DNA from: an uncultured SAR86 cluster bacterium
GTDB lineage: Bacteria; Pseudomonadota; Gammaproteobacteria; Magnimaribacterales; D2472
Assembly (NCBI GenBank): GCA_902520495.1
Contig: CABYNW010000001.1
Location: forward strand, 1-64,000
Direction of reading: 5' to 3'
DNA: 64,000 bases
Position numbers and translations under genes: made by a program. Shown here piece by piece: positions 52,228 to 60,874 of the stretch. A model generated the notes under the pieces. The model searched no databases, was not told the DNA's origin, and worked only from the letters and a program-made list of their open reading frames with translations. Position 1 is the stretch's first letter, and the number at the start of each line of letters is the position of its first letter.

Positions 52228-53022
52228 GCGTTTTTCCTAGAATATAGCAACATTAAAAAGCCTATAAAGATCATTGGAATACATAACAATTGACCCATAC
52301 TAATAGAATCAAAAGCAATATAACCCATATGAGAATCAGGCTGCCTAAAGAATTCAATTATAAATCTTATTGAGCCATAAAAAATAAGAAATGATGAACA
52401 AACCATACCCTTTACGCTATTTCTTTGACTTATTAATAGAAGTATTAAGAATAAAACCAAACCCTCACCAAAACTCTCGTATAGCTGAGAAGGGTGCCTT
52501 AATAAACCAAAAGGATCAGTAGGAAATATAAAACCCCAGTCTCCATTTGTTGGTTTGCCAAATAATTCCCCGTTTAAAAAATTACCAATCCTTACAAGGC
52601 CAAGTCCGATTGGCATTGCCAAAGCAACACCATCCATAAGTCTTAGAAATTCAATACCTTTTCTTTTACAAAAAAACGATTAAACTTATAACTACCCCAA
52701 GAAGACCGCCATGGAAACTTAGGCCACCTTGCCAAATATAAAAAATTGAAAAAGGATCGTTTATAAGCTGATCAGTTCCGTAAAATAGCATATAACCAAT
52801 CCTTCCACCAATCATGGCTCCAAAAAATAGACCATATAAGAAAACCATGTCATTGACTTCATCATTACTAAGACCTATTTCTTTAATTATTTTGTTTCTT
52901 CTAAGAAATAAAAATATCAAAACAGCTGAAAGAAGCCATGTAACCGCATAGTATTGAATTTTTAATGGACCTATTTCAATTAAACTTGGGTTGTTAAAGA
53001 AATCTGATAGCTCAATAATCAT
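52224..53022 (-). pseudogene. lgt: Prolipoprotein diacylglyceryl transferase, frameshifted in this sequence
   Basis: Read as one gene with a one-base correction it gives 265 residues, normal for Lgt. The first frame runs from the ATG at 53022 (MIIELSDFF; ATGA overlap with the tauE-like stop) to a TAA at 52666 and contains IQYYAVTWLLS, GARIGYM-like GGRIGYMLFYG and the catalytic-region SFHGGLLG. The second frame carries CKRKGIEF through MDGVALAMPIGLGLVRIGNFLNGELFG, the Lgt signature. They join at seven consecutive A on the plus strand (52670-52676; T7 in the message); six would keep the frame. Lgt attaches diacylglycerol to lipoproteins and is usually essential. A sequencing/assembly error, a real mutation or transcript slippage are all possible. 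Confidence 0.88.
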
Positions 53023-53822
53023 ACTAAAAACATATATGTTGAAATTATACAAAACCATGAAGCCATAAGAATTCTTAAAGTTTTTTGTGATAAATAGTGT
53101 GCAAGTTCAGCACCATATTTTGCTGCAAACATACTAGTTATTGAAACACCAAATAATGCAGGTAAGTATACATAACCTAGACTTAAGTATGGAAGCTCAG
53201 CAATATTAATACCGGCTAATATATATCCAATTGTTCCAAATATTGCTATTGGAACACCACATGCTGCTGATGTTCCTATCGAAGATGTAAGTTTTAACCC
53301 TGATGCTCTAAAGAATGGGACTGAAAAAGTTCCTCCGCCTATTCCAAGTATTGATGATAAAAATCCAATTATTGAGCCAGCAAAAATTGACTTAGGCCTA
53401 TTTGGAGTAATTTTTTTAGAATGAATCTTTATGTCAAATAAAATTTGAATTCCAACAATTAAAAGAAATGAAGCAATAGTTAATTTTAAGAATACTCCTT
53501 TAACTTGAACAGCAAAAAGAGCCCCACCCAATGCCCCAAATATAATTCCAGTTGCAACGGGTTTAAAAAGTCTGAAGTCTATAGATTTTTTCTTTCTATG
53601 TGCATTAGCTGATGCAAGACCAGTAAAGATAATACATGAAATAGCTGTTCCTATTGATAAATGAACAATTATCTCACTATCAAAACCTAAACTTATAAAT
53701 GTGCCTATAAGAACTGGAACGATGATCAAGCCTCCACCTATTCCAAACATACCTGCTAGAAGTCCAGCAGCTATACCAAGAGCAGCAAATATTATGATTT
53801 CATCTAGCATTATTAAATTCAT
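53019..53822 (-). CDS. TauE/SafE family sulfite exporter-like membrane protein
   Basis: 267 residues (start 53822; an ATG at 53810 is equally possible). Around eight membrane segments. Two TauE repeats each begin with a glycine-rich turn: LAGMFGIGGGLIIVPVL near 22-38 and LSSILGIGGGTFSVPFF near 155-172. The family exports or imports sulfite, sulfoacetate or related anions. It overlaps the rppH end and is coupled to lgt by ATGA. Confidence 0.85.
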   Translation of the reverse strand: MNLIMLDEIIIFAALGIAAGLLAGMFGIGGGLIIVPVLIGTFISLGFDSEIIVHLSIGTAISCIIFTGLASANAHRKKKSIDFRLFKPVATGIIFGALGGALFAVQVKGVFLKLTIASFLLIVGIQILFDIKIHSKKITPNRPKSIFAGSIIGFLSSILGIGGGTFSVPFFRASGLKLTSSIGTSAACGVPIAIFGTIGYILAGINIAELPYLSLGYVYLPALFGVSITSMFAAKYGAELAHYLSQKTLRILMASWFCIISTYMFLV

Positions 53823-54288
53823 TACAAAAAGAATATTTAAGTTTATTTAATGCTTCAGAATAGACTCGCTCCTTAAATGAAATGATAACGCTTAAAGGAT
53901 ACCAATAAGAAACCCATTTATAATCTTCAAATTCATTATCAGGATCATTATCAAAGGATATTTTGACGTCTTCTTTTAATTTAAATAGGAACCATTTTTG
54001 TTTTTGGCCCTTAAATTTCTTATTTAAAAACCTTCTTCGACGACTCTTTTTTGGAACCTCATATTTTAACCAATCTTCAACATCTGAAATAAGTTTTGTT
54101 GATTTTGATTTAATGCCAACCTCCTCAAATAATTCTCTTTTAGCAGCTTTTAGAGCACTTTCTCCATAATCTATCCCACCCTGAGGGAACTGCCAGCTAT
54201 TCATACCTTTCCTTTTACATAATAATAATTTACCTTCTTTATTTGCAATTATTAAACCTACGTTCAATCTATAACCGTCTTCTTTCAT
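53800..54288 (-). CDS. rppH: RNA pyrophosphohydrolase RppH (Nudix)
   Basis: 162 residues. The Nudix box is complete: GGIDYGESALKAAKRELFEEVG near 37-58, cited here by its ends GGIDYGE and RELFEEVG. The preceding NSWQFPQ and early GYRLNVGLI are the RppH form. It removes pyrophosphate from 5' triphosphate RNA and starts mRNA decay. Placed directly upstream of the lgt-thyA group, as in other gammaproteobacteria. Overlaps the tauE-like gene. Confidence 0.93.
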   Translation of the reverse strand: MKEDGYRLNVGLIIANKEGKLLLCKRKGMNSWQFPQGGIDYGESALKAAKRELFEEVGIKSKSTKLISDVEDWLKYEVPKKSRRRRFLNKKFKGQKQKWFLFKLKEDVKISFDNDPDNEFEDYKWVSYWYPLSVIISFKERVYSEALNKLKYSFCNEFNNAR

Positions 54289-54293
54289 AAAAT

Positions 54294-55847
54294 TTAGAAA
54301 TTATTTTTTAAATCTATATTTTTGTTAATAAAATACACAAAAATTAGACTAAGTATTATTAGTAATAAACTAGGGCTTGCAGCTAGCTCCCATTGCCCCT
54401 CGCTTGTGAAGTTATATATTTTTGTTGAAAGAGTATCAAATCCAACCGGTCTTAATAATAAAGTTGCAGGCTGCTCTTTAATAGATTCTATAAAAACTAT
54501 CATAATGCTTAGAAAGATTGCGGGCTTAACTTGAGGCAAATAAAATAAAGTAAATGCTTTATAGGAATTTTTTGGTTTTGTAGATAATGCTCTTTCAGAT
54601 GACTCTGAAATATTTTCAAGAGATGAGGATATATAGTTAAAAGCAGGAGTCATAAATCTTATGCTCAAACAAATCAGTAGTCCAAATATGCCATATAGAG
54701 TTATAGAGGTACCAAAAATAACATCAAAAACCACCAACAACCCTGCAGCAATAACAGATCCTGGTATCGAATAACCAGAAGAAGAAATGGAGATTATATA
54801 TCTAAGACTATTAGTTCCTCTATAGCTTAAAGAAAGAGAAATCGCAAAGAATACCGTAACCAAAGCTGCACATATTCCAATAAGTATTGAATTTAGAAGT
54901 AAATTAAGATTATTAATTAGATTAAATTCTAGATTATCAAAATGCCAAAATATTAATTGTAAAAAAGGAATACAAAAGATAAAACTAAAAATTATTATGC
55001 AAATCGTCGTTAAAAGAAATTGTTTAAACTTACTTAATTCTATCTTTTCAACAATTTCTGCAGTTTTTGAAGCCAACAAATTAGAGTTGGTTTGAAAATA
55101 CCTACTAATAAAAATTATAAAAAGAACAAATATTAATAAATAACCTGCTAATCTTGCTGCAGAGTAGTAACTTTGATATCCGAACCATGCATCATAAATT
55201 CCAACAGTAAAAGTTTCTATTCTTAATGTAGAAACACCTCCAAAATCAGCAATTGTTTCAAAAATAACCAAAGCCATGCCAGCAAATATCGCAGGCTTTA
55301 ATGAGGGAAAGATAACCTTATATATAGCAGTTAAATCACTATTACCTAATGATTTTGCAGCTTTAAAAATATTTACACCAACATTTGATAATTGAGCCTT
55401 GGTTAAAAGAAAGATATATGGAAACAATGCCATAGACATTATTGCCGATGCCCCAATAAGATTTTTTATTGAAGGCAACACAATATTTATTTGTCTTAGA
55501 TACTCAGATATTGGACTGGAATATTCAAAAATACCTACAAATATAAAAGCATAAACATAAGCAGGAAAGGCAATTGAAAGACTAAGACCCCAACTAAAAA
55601 ATTTGTGACCAGGAAATTTATAAAATGTTACTAATATTGCAAGCGGCACTGCTATTAATGCAGAAAGTATTGCTGTAATAGAAGAAAGCAAAATTGTATT
55701 TAAAAAAAGAGTTACTAAATAATTATTAGTTAAAAATGTATTATCAAGTTGACTAAAGAAAGCAAGAAAGAAAAAATCTATAAAAAAAGTTATTGTAAAT
55801 GCCAGCCATGGCAAAGAAATATAACTCCAAACTTTTAAGTTTTGCAT
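54294..55847 (-). CDS. ABC transporter permease, iron(III) FbpB type
   Basis: 517 residues with about twelve membrane segments in two homologous halves. Each half has the EAA-type loop of binding-protein-dependent permeases: KAAKSLGNSDLTAIYKVIFPSLKPA near 162 (ends KAAKSLG and PSLKPA) and ESSERALSTKPKNSYKAFTLFYLPQVKPA near 413 (ends ESSERAL and PQVKPA). The fused two-half layout matches FbpB/SfuB iron permeases or ThiP. No binding-protein or ATPase gene is beside it, so it depends on subunits encoded elsewhere. Lies six bases upstream of rppH in the same direction. Confidence 0.85.
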   Translation of the reverse strand: MQNLKVWSYISLPWLAFTITFFIDFFFLAFFSQLDNTFLTNNYLVTLFLNTILLSSITAILSALIAVPLAILVTFYKFPGHKFFSWGLSLSIAFPAYVYAFIFVGIFEYSSPISEYLRQINIVLPSIKNLIGASAIMSMALFPYIFLLTKAQLSNVGVNIFKAAKSLGNSDLTAIYKVIFPSLKPAIFAGMALVIFETIADFGGVSTLRIETFTVGIYDAWFGYQSYYSAARLAGYLLIFVLFIIFISRYFQTNSNLLASKTAEIVEKIELSKFKQFLLTTICIIIFSFIFCIPFLQLIFWHFDNLEFNLINNLNLLLNSILIGICAALVTVFFAISLSLSYRGTNSLRYIISISSSGYSIPGSVIAAGLLVVFDVIFGTSITLYGIFGLLICLSIRFMTPAFNYISSSLENISESSERALSTKPKNSYKAFTLFYLPQVKPAIFLSIMIVFIESIKEQPATLLLRPVGFDTLSTKIYNFTSEGQWELAASPSLLLIILSLIFVYFINKNIDLKNNF

Positions 55848-55871
55848 TTTAAACCTTAAGGATATTTTTCT

Positions 55872-56771
55872 TTATTGTTTATCAATACCTTCAGCAATAT
55901 CAACGCCTTTTTTCAGCTCCCTTCCTAAAACATTAATTCTTGTTTGGAGCTCATTTACATCATTCATAGCTGAATTTAATTTTTTTATGACGCCTTCTGT
56001 GCTTTTATCAAATTTTTTGAATTCATCTTCAATAACAAAGATAACTTTAGAAATCTTATCTGCATTTTCATTTAATTTTATGAAAGTGTGACCTATTCTT
56101 ACTATATCTAAAAGCATTGTTAGGGTATTGGGACCAACTATTAACACTTTGTGAACCCGAAGACATTCTTCTCTAAAACCTTCGATTTTATCTACCAAGC
56201 TTACTAATTTTTCAGAGGGCATATATAGAACAGCATAATTAGTGGTTTTATCTTTGAATATATACTTTGCTGAAATGTCTTTTGCGTCTTTTAAAGTTTG
56301 ATCCCTGAATTTTTTTAAACATCCTTCTTTTTCATTTTTACTAGCCGTCTCATAGTTGTCGAATAAACCTTGATAAAACTTTGAGTCTATTGGTATCAAT
56401 AAACCTTCTGAGGTAGTTATAGAACAATCAACTAAGTCACGCGTTTCAGGGTTAATTTGATGCTGAAACTTATATTTTCCCTGAGGAACGATATCTTTAA
56501 CAATGGATTCCAGACTCCATTCCCCTAGTTGACCTGCTCTAGTACTCCCCCCTAAGAATCTGTTCAATTCTATAGATGTTGCTGATATGGCACCCATCTC
56601 TGTGGAAACAGATTGTTTTAGCTCAATAATATGATTAGAAACTTCATTAAGCCTATTTTGAAGATTTTCACTACCACCTTTGTCAGAATTTTCTTTATTT
56701 TTTATTGTTAATATAAGATAAATGAGAATTCCTAGAATAAGAATAAAAGATATTAATATTAGAACTTCCAT
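55872..56771 (-). CDS. rmuC: DNA recombination protein RmuC, short form
   Basis: 299 residues against about 475 in E. coli. N-terminal membrane anchor (1-22), a shortened coiled coil (about 30-65), then the RmuC core: GQLGEWSLESIVKD near 81, VDCSITTSEGLLIPIDSKFY near 112-131 and YAVLYMPSEKL near 180. The core resembles a PD-(D/E)XK nuclease fold with D and D-x-K residues visible. RmuC limits DNA inversions and genome rearrangement. The main loss is in the coiled-coil parts at both ends. It is divergent from the aminotransferase gene and first in the minus-strand run. Confidence 0.88.
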   Translation of the reverse strand: MEVLILISFILILGILIYLILTIKNKENSDKGGSENLQNRLNEVSNHIIELKQSVSTEMGAISATSIELNRFLGGSTRAGQLGEWSLESIVKDIVPQGKYKFQHQINPETRDLVDCSITTSEGLLIPIDSKFYQGLFDNYETASKNEKEGCLKKFRDQTLKDAKDISAKYIFKDKTTNYAVLYMPSEKLVSLVDKIEGFREECLRVHKVLIVGPNTLTMLLDIVRIGHTFIKLNENADKISKVIFVIEDEFKKFDKSTEGVIKKLNSAMNDVNELQTRINVLGRELKKGVDIAEGIDKQ

Positions 56772-56802
56772 AATGTTATTAGTATAAAATGTGTCTTATA
56801 TT

Positions 56803-58014
56803 ATGCATGAACAAATTATAGCAAAGTTTAATTCACTTAAAGAAAAGCAATTATCAATTGATATAACAAGAGGCAAACCTGACACAGATCAACTCGATCT
56901 TTCAAATGAGTTACTAGACATCTCTATACCAACACATTCTGAGGAGGGTATTGACCTTAGAAATTATGGAGAACCTTTTGGTATTAAAGAAGCAAGAAAA
57001 CTTGGATCTGAATTGCTCGATGCTCCTATTGAAAATATTCTTGCTGGAGAACAGTCAAGCCTATTATTAACTTATCAGACTGTTCTCTCGAACTTTTTAT
57101 TTGCTGATCCAGTACCGTGGAAGAATCTAAACAAACCAAAATTTATATGCCCTGTACCGGGTTTTGATAGACACTTTATGATGCTTGAAGATTTTGGAAT
57201 CGAGGCTGTTCCTATCCCTCTTAATCAAGATGGAATTGATTTAGATGCATTTGAAGAAGTTCTAAAAGAAGATAGTGAATTTGTTGGAATTTTATGTGTT
57301 CCAAAACACTCCAACCCATCTGGAGATACTTATGCAGATGAAAATCTTCAAAAGATGTTTGAAATAGGTTCTAATTTTTCTAATAAATTTCTTTTTCTCT
57401 TTGATCATGCATATTTAGTTCATGATTTTTTACCTACAGCTGAACAAAAACCACTCTGGAGTGTCGCAGTTGAATCAGGAGTTCAAAATCAAACTGTGAT
57501 AACAACCTCTTTCTCAAAAGTAACATTTGGTGGAGGAGGTATCTCGTTTTTGGCAACAGCAGGACATTCACTAGAACTTATTAAAAAGGTAAGAACTACA
57601 ATGATAATATGTCCAGATAAATTGAATCAAAAGAGGCACGTAGAATTTTTTAAAAATGCTGATAACGTAAAATTACATATGAAAAAACATGCTGATTTAG
57701 TAAGACCAAAATTTGAGATAGCCTATTCCTATCTTGAGAAATTACCTAAAGAATGTGGAATTTTTTCAAGGCCCACTGGAGGATACTTCATTACATACTC
57801 AACCACAAAACCAATTGCTACAAAAGTTGTAGAATTATGTAAAGAATTGGGCGTATTGATAACTCCTGCTGGCTCCACTTTTCCTAAAAATAACGATCCA
57901 AAAAATAGTGTTATAAGGCTTGCTCCCACATATGTCTCAAAAGAGGATCTTGAGATTGCTATGGAAGTTTTTATTACTTCTGTAGAAGTTGCTCATTTAG
58001 ACATTGTCATCTAA
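56803..58014 (+). CDS. Aminotransferase class I, aspartate aminotransferase-like (PF12897 type)
   Basis: 403 residues from the ATG at 56803; a GTG at 56791 would add four residues. The PLP lysine is in TTSFSKVTFGGGG near 242. RGKPDTDQLDLS near 20 and RNYGEPFGIKEARKL near 50 match the aspartate aminotransferase group first described in actinobacteria, distinct from E. coli AspC. FDHAYLVHDF near 202 holds the Asp and Tyr that contact PLP. Likely makes or uses aspartate with 2-oxoglutarate. It is convergent with hspQ (four-base overlap). Confidence 0.85.
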   Translation: MHEQIIAKFNSLKEKQLSIDITRGKPDTDQLDLSNELLDISIPTHSEEGIDLRNYGEPFGIKEARKLGSELLDAPIENILAGEQSSLLLTYQTVLSNFLFADPVPWKNLNKPKFICPVPGFDRHFMMLEDFGIEAVPIPLNQDGIDLDAFEEVLKEDSEFVGILCVPKHSNPSGDTYADENLQKMFEIGSNFSNKFLFLFDHAYLVHDFLPTAEQKPLWSVAVESGVQNQTVITTSFSKVTFGGGGISFLATAGHSLELIKKVRTTMIICPDKLNQKRHVEFFKNADNVKLHMKKHADLVRPKFEIAYSYLEKLPKECGIFSRPTGGYFITYSTTKPIATKVVELCKELGVLITPAGSTFPKNNDPKNSVIRLAPTYVSKEDLEIAMEVFITSVEVAHLDIVI

Positions 58015-58343
58015 TTCTTTGCTCTTTCATGTGGGATGTAAGATTTTCCATCAAAGTGTGAGAATATCTTTTTAATATCAGGATGGCTTGCAGGACCATC
58101 ATCAAAATCATCAAGTAAATTTTGTTCAGAGACATACGCAATATAAAAAATCTCTTCATTCTCTGCGAATATATGATAGAAAGGTTGATTCTTATTAGGT
58201 CTAAATTCTTTTGGTATTGCTTCATACCACTCATCAGTATTATTGAAGGTGGGATCTAAATCAAAAATAACACCCCTAAAGTTTAGAAATTTATGTTTTA
58301 CAATATTTCCAATTGAAAACTTTGCTTCTACTAATTCTTGCAT
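58011..58343 (-). CDS. hspQ: Heat shock protein HspQ
   Basis: 110 residues. AKFSIGNIVKHKFLNFRGVIFDLDP near 6-30, given here by AKFSIGN and FRGVIFDLDP, then QPFYHIFAE and an acidic YVSEQNLL, are HspQ (YccV/hemimethylated-DNA-binding) features. The C terminus ends with GKSYIPHERAKN rather than the usual YxxRPxxxN. HspQ is a heat-induced factor that stimulates Lon protease in enterobacteria. An rpoH gene lies 23 kb away in this window. Confidence 0.88.
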   Translation of the reverse strand: MQELVEAKFSIGNIVKHKFLNFRGVIFDLDPTFNNTDEWYEAIPKEFRPNKNQPFYHIFAENEEIFYIAYVSEQNLLDDFDDGPASHPDIKKIFSHFDGKSYIPHERAKN

Positions 58344-58379
58344 TATATTTATAACTTAAACCATTATTAGGGAAATGTC

Positions 58380-58718
58380 ATGAGTGAGAATATTAAAGTT
58401 GTTACCACATACGATATTGTTGGTGTCGAAATATTAGAACACATCGGTCTTGTTCAAGGGAGTACTGTCAGAGCAAGAAATTTTGGTTCTGACTTTTTTG
58501 CAACCATTAAGAATCTCATTGGTGGTGAGCTGGTTGGCTATTCAAAACTTCTAGAGATTTCAAGAAACCAAGCTTATGCAAGAATGATAGAAGATGCCAA
58601 ATCAAAAGGGGCAGATGCAATTCTAGGATTCAGATTCCAAACTTCAACAGTTGCTCAAGGAGCTGCAGAAATTTTGGCCTACGGAACTGCGGTAAAAATT
58701 AAAAAGGAAATATTATGA
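58380..58718 (+). CDS. YbjQ/UPF0145 family protein
   Basis: 112 residues, family length. VTTYDIVGVEILEHIGLVQGSTVRARNFG near 8-36 (seen as VQGSTVRARN), FFATIKNLIGGELVGY near 40, RMIEDAKSKGADAILGFRF near 68 and the end AEILAYGTAVKI match YbjQ-type putative heavy-metal-binding pentameric proteins. Role is unsettled. It is coupled by ATGA to a small membrane-protein gene. Confidence 0.88.
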   Translation: MSENIKVVTTYDIVGVEILEHIGLVQGSTVRARNFGSDFFATIKNLIGGELVGYSKLLEISRNQAYARMIEDAKSKGADAILGFRFQTSTVAQGAAEILAYGTAVKIKKEIL

Positions 58719-58939
58719 ATAAAACAGAAAAAATTGCTCTAAGAGAGTCCATTATAGTTGTTCTAATGGGAGCAGTTATAAATTTTCCCTTACAAACCTA
58801 CCTTTTATGGTTAACAATAGATAATTGGCAATGGTCCGATCCTTTAAAGATATCTATATTTATACAAATAATAATAACTATTGTTGCACTATTACGCGTG
58901 TACGCAATTAGAATGAGATTCCAAAGAGGCAAGTTTTAG
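58715..58939 (+). CDS. Small two-segment membrane protein (74 residues)
   Basis: ATG overlaps the YbjQ-family stop (ATGA). Two membrane segments at about 10-32 and 42-62, with a basic C terminus (RMRFQRGKF) on the cytoplasmic side. Similar short proteins with an N-terminal ESxxxxLxG and two passes occur in phage and marine genomes (DUF7220-like), but that match is only suggestive. Coupling to a YbjQ protein may mean a shared role. Confidence 0.6.
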   Translation: MNKTEKIALRESIIVVLMGAVINFPLQTYLLWLTIDNWQWSDPLKISIFIQIIITIVALLRVYAIRMRFQRGKF

Positions 58940-58947
58940 TTATTTTT

Positions 58948-59319
58948 TTATTCCTCTTCCTTTTTATGTTTGTGTTTCTTTTTGTCGTCCATAATTCTCA
59001 TTTTCATTCTTTGAGCAATCATGTCTTTGCAGAAAACATCATAAACTTCTGAGTAATTAGCAGCTAAGTCTGCAACCAATGCGACTTCAAGCCATTTTTC
59101 TTCATTTTCTGGATTCATTTCTATTTCTTTCCAGATGCCATCACTTAAGGCTAGCAGACCACCAATACCATCCTTCATTTCTTTACATTCTTTAAAGTCC
59201 ATAAGATGATTTGGATGATTAGCAAATCTATCTTTAGTAGGTTTTTCTGAAGGCTTGTGACCATCAGCAACTAATCCAAAAGACATAAATGTTGCTAGTA
59301 TTATTAATAAATTTCTCAT
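58948..59319 (-). CDS. Small periplasmic protein, unknown function
   Basis: 123 residues. Signal peptide (about 1-19, ending FGLVADG). The mature part has a helical segment with two cysteines (FKECKEMKDGIGG, VYDVFCKDMI) that could form a disulfide, and a very basic end rich in Lys and His (KKHKHKKEEE). The His/Lys-rich tail could bind metal. No family recognised. Confidence 0.55.
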   Translation of the reverse strand: MRNLLIILATFMSFGLVADGHKPSEKPTKDRFANHPNHLMDFKECKEMKDGIGGLLALSDGIWKEIEMNPENEEKWLEVALVADLAANYSEVYDVFCKDMIAQRMKMRIMDDKKKHKHKKEEE

Positions 59320-59432
59320 GTTTCTCCCATATATTTAAATAACATGTATTAGATTACATTTTTTTAAGAAAAGTTCAAAAATAATCTTTACATTTAAATT
59401 TAAGTATTCATAATGCTGCGATATTTATACTA

Positions 59433-59720
59433 ATGAGCATATTCCGAATGTTTATTAGTATGAGTATGCTAGAAATTATCCAAATTTTAAGTGTTGTTTT
59501 TGGTACCTTGGTTGCCGCACCTCTTATCGTCTCTAAAAAAGCAAAAAAGAGATTAATTGGTTTATTAGCCGTTATTGCCGGTAGTTCTTTTGCAATAATT
59601 GTTCAGGTCTATCTTGGTTTGTATTACTTCGTATTTGCTAATGCATTTTGGTTACTAAATGCATGTAATGGCATTAAAAAAATTATGAAAACTCAAAGAA
59701 AGAATTCTACGGGTTTGTAA
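59433..59720 (+). CDS. Small three-segment membrane protein (95 residues)
   Basis: ATG at 59433, with a later in-frame ATG at 59463 possible. Three membrane segments: about 8-34, 40-62 and 64-80. A basic SKKAKKR loop follows the first. No family recognised. The end overlaps the convergent epimerase-like gene by 14 bases. The 113-base gap upstream (59320-59432) contains no other gene. Confidence 0.55.
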   Translation: MSIFRMFISMSMLEIIQILSVVFGTLVAAPLIVSKKAKKRLIGLLAVIAGSSFAIIVQVYLGLYYFVFANAFWLLNACNGIKKIMKTQRKNSTGL

Positions 59721-60372
59721 AATCATCAAAATTAAGGAAGTGAACACCTCTCTCATTACTATTCATTTTTAATACGATAGATTTTGCTACCTTTGATGCA
59801 TTTATATTTCTAAACTTCTTCAAAGGACCAATCATCAAGTAGCCAAAAACATATGTTATTTTTTCAAAAATCGATATTAATAATTTCTCATCCTTTCTTT
59901 TGCCCAGAAGATGGCCTGGTTGCGCAATTACTATCTTTTGGAATCCAAGCGAAATAATTTCCTTTTCTATTTCACCTTTGACCTTAAGATAAGTATTTTT
60001 TGATTTATCATTCGCACCAATTGCAGACACTATACCAATAGATTTAGCTCCGTTTTTTTTTGCAAATAACGCAATACTTCTTATAAAGTCAAAATCTACT
60101 TTTCTAAATGCAGATCTTTCTGATTTCCTTAGATACAGAAGTTCATAAAGTTTTAGTGGTTTGCCAATAGCTACATAAACCTCATCCAACTTGATTTTAT
60201 AGGTCAACGCATCTATTTCATTAAAGTCACATATTATTTCTTCAATATTTGAATCGGAATGAAATTTATTTCTAGCTAGTGATATTATTTTGACATTATT
60301 ATTATCAAGTTCTTCCAATATCTTACTGCCAACCAAGCCTGATGCTCCTGCTAATAAAACTGTTTTAGTCAT
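59707..60372 (-). CDS. NAD(P)-binding epimerase/reductase-like protein (atypical SDR)
   Basis: 221 residues. Rossmann start VLLAGASGLVGSKILEEL near 5-22 (GxxGxxG). An SSSR-like segment IGIVSAIGAND near 108 and the YLKVK catalytic pair (Y at about 127, K four later) fit the atypical short-chain family that includes TIP30/HTATIP2 and YbjT-like proteins. Substrate unknown. It overlaps the shikimate-kinase-like gene by eight bases. Confidence 0.75.
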   Translation of the reverse strand: MTKTVLLAGASGLVGSKILEELDNNNVKIISLARNKFHSDSNIEEIICDFNEIDALTYKIKLDEVYVAIGKPLKLYELLYLRKSERSAFRKVDFDFIRSIALFAKKNGAKSIGIVSAIGANDKSKNTYLKVKGEIEKEIISLGFQKIVIAQPGHLLGKRKDEKLLISIFEKITYVFGYLMIGPLKKFRNINASKVAKSIVLKMNSNERGVHFLNFDDFTNP

Positions 60373-60874
60373 TTATGATTTGATTTACCAGCTCTACGAG
60401 TTCATCAATAGATTTAGAGCCGTCTAATATAAATTGAGCGTGATTATCATATAGAGGCTCCCTTTCAGAATATACTTCTGAAATAGATAATCCGTCGGGA
60501 ACAGCTAAACCTCTTTCTTGTCCAGCATCTATACGGTTGATGATAGTCTTAAGCGGAGTTTTTATATAAATAATTTTAGAAAATGTTTTTAAGTGCATCA
60601 TAGATTTCTCTGAATAAACAGCACTACCACCTGTTGAAATAATATCAGATGATGAGTCTAAGCTTAGAATGGCTTTTTCTTCTTGAGATCTAACAAACAT
60701 ATAGCCATACTCTTTTTTAATGTTCTCTAATGAGCAATTAAAGCCATTCTCAATCAGAAGATCTGTATCAATGTAATTTAAATTTAATTTCTTTGAAACA
60801 GCCATACCTAAAGTCGATTTTCCACATCCAGCCATACCTATAAAAGAAATACTATGCATTGCTTCCATATTCAT
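60365..60874 (-). CDS. Shikimate kinase-like protein
   Basis: 169 residues (start 60874; ATG at 60859 gives MHSISFIGM and is also possible). P-loop GMAGCGKST near 12-20, YIDTDLLIE near 34 (magnesium Asp), then STGGSAVYS near 74, where shikimate kinases usually read GGG. QERGLAVPDG sits in the LID region near 122. It may be the true AroK or a relative; phosphorylates shikimate with ATP in aromatic amino-acid synthesis. Overlaps the proline iminopeptidase end. Confidence 0.75.
   Translation of the reverse strand: MNMEAMHSISFIGMAGCGKSTLGMAVSKKLNLNYIDTDLLIENGFNCSLENIKKEYGYMFVRSQEEKAILSLDSSSDIISTGGSAVYSEKSMMHLKTFSKIIYIKTPLKTIINRIDAGQERGLAVPDGLSISEVYSEREPLYDNHAQFILDGSKSIDELVELVNQIIND

Noticed and set aside
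52224-52637. C-terminal lgt half starting at its own ATG (52637) considered as a separate gene
   Set aside because: It begins in the middle of the Lgt fold and joins exactly to the other half by one base; a stand-alone gene is less likely than a frameshift.
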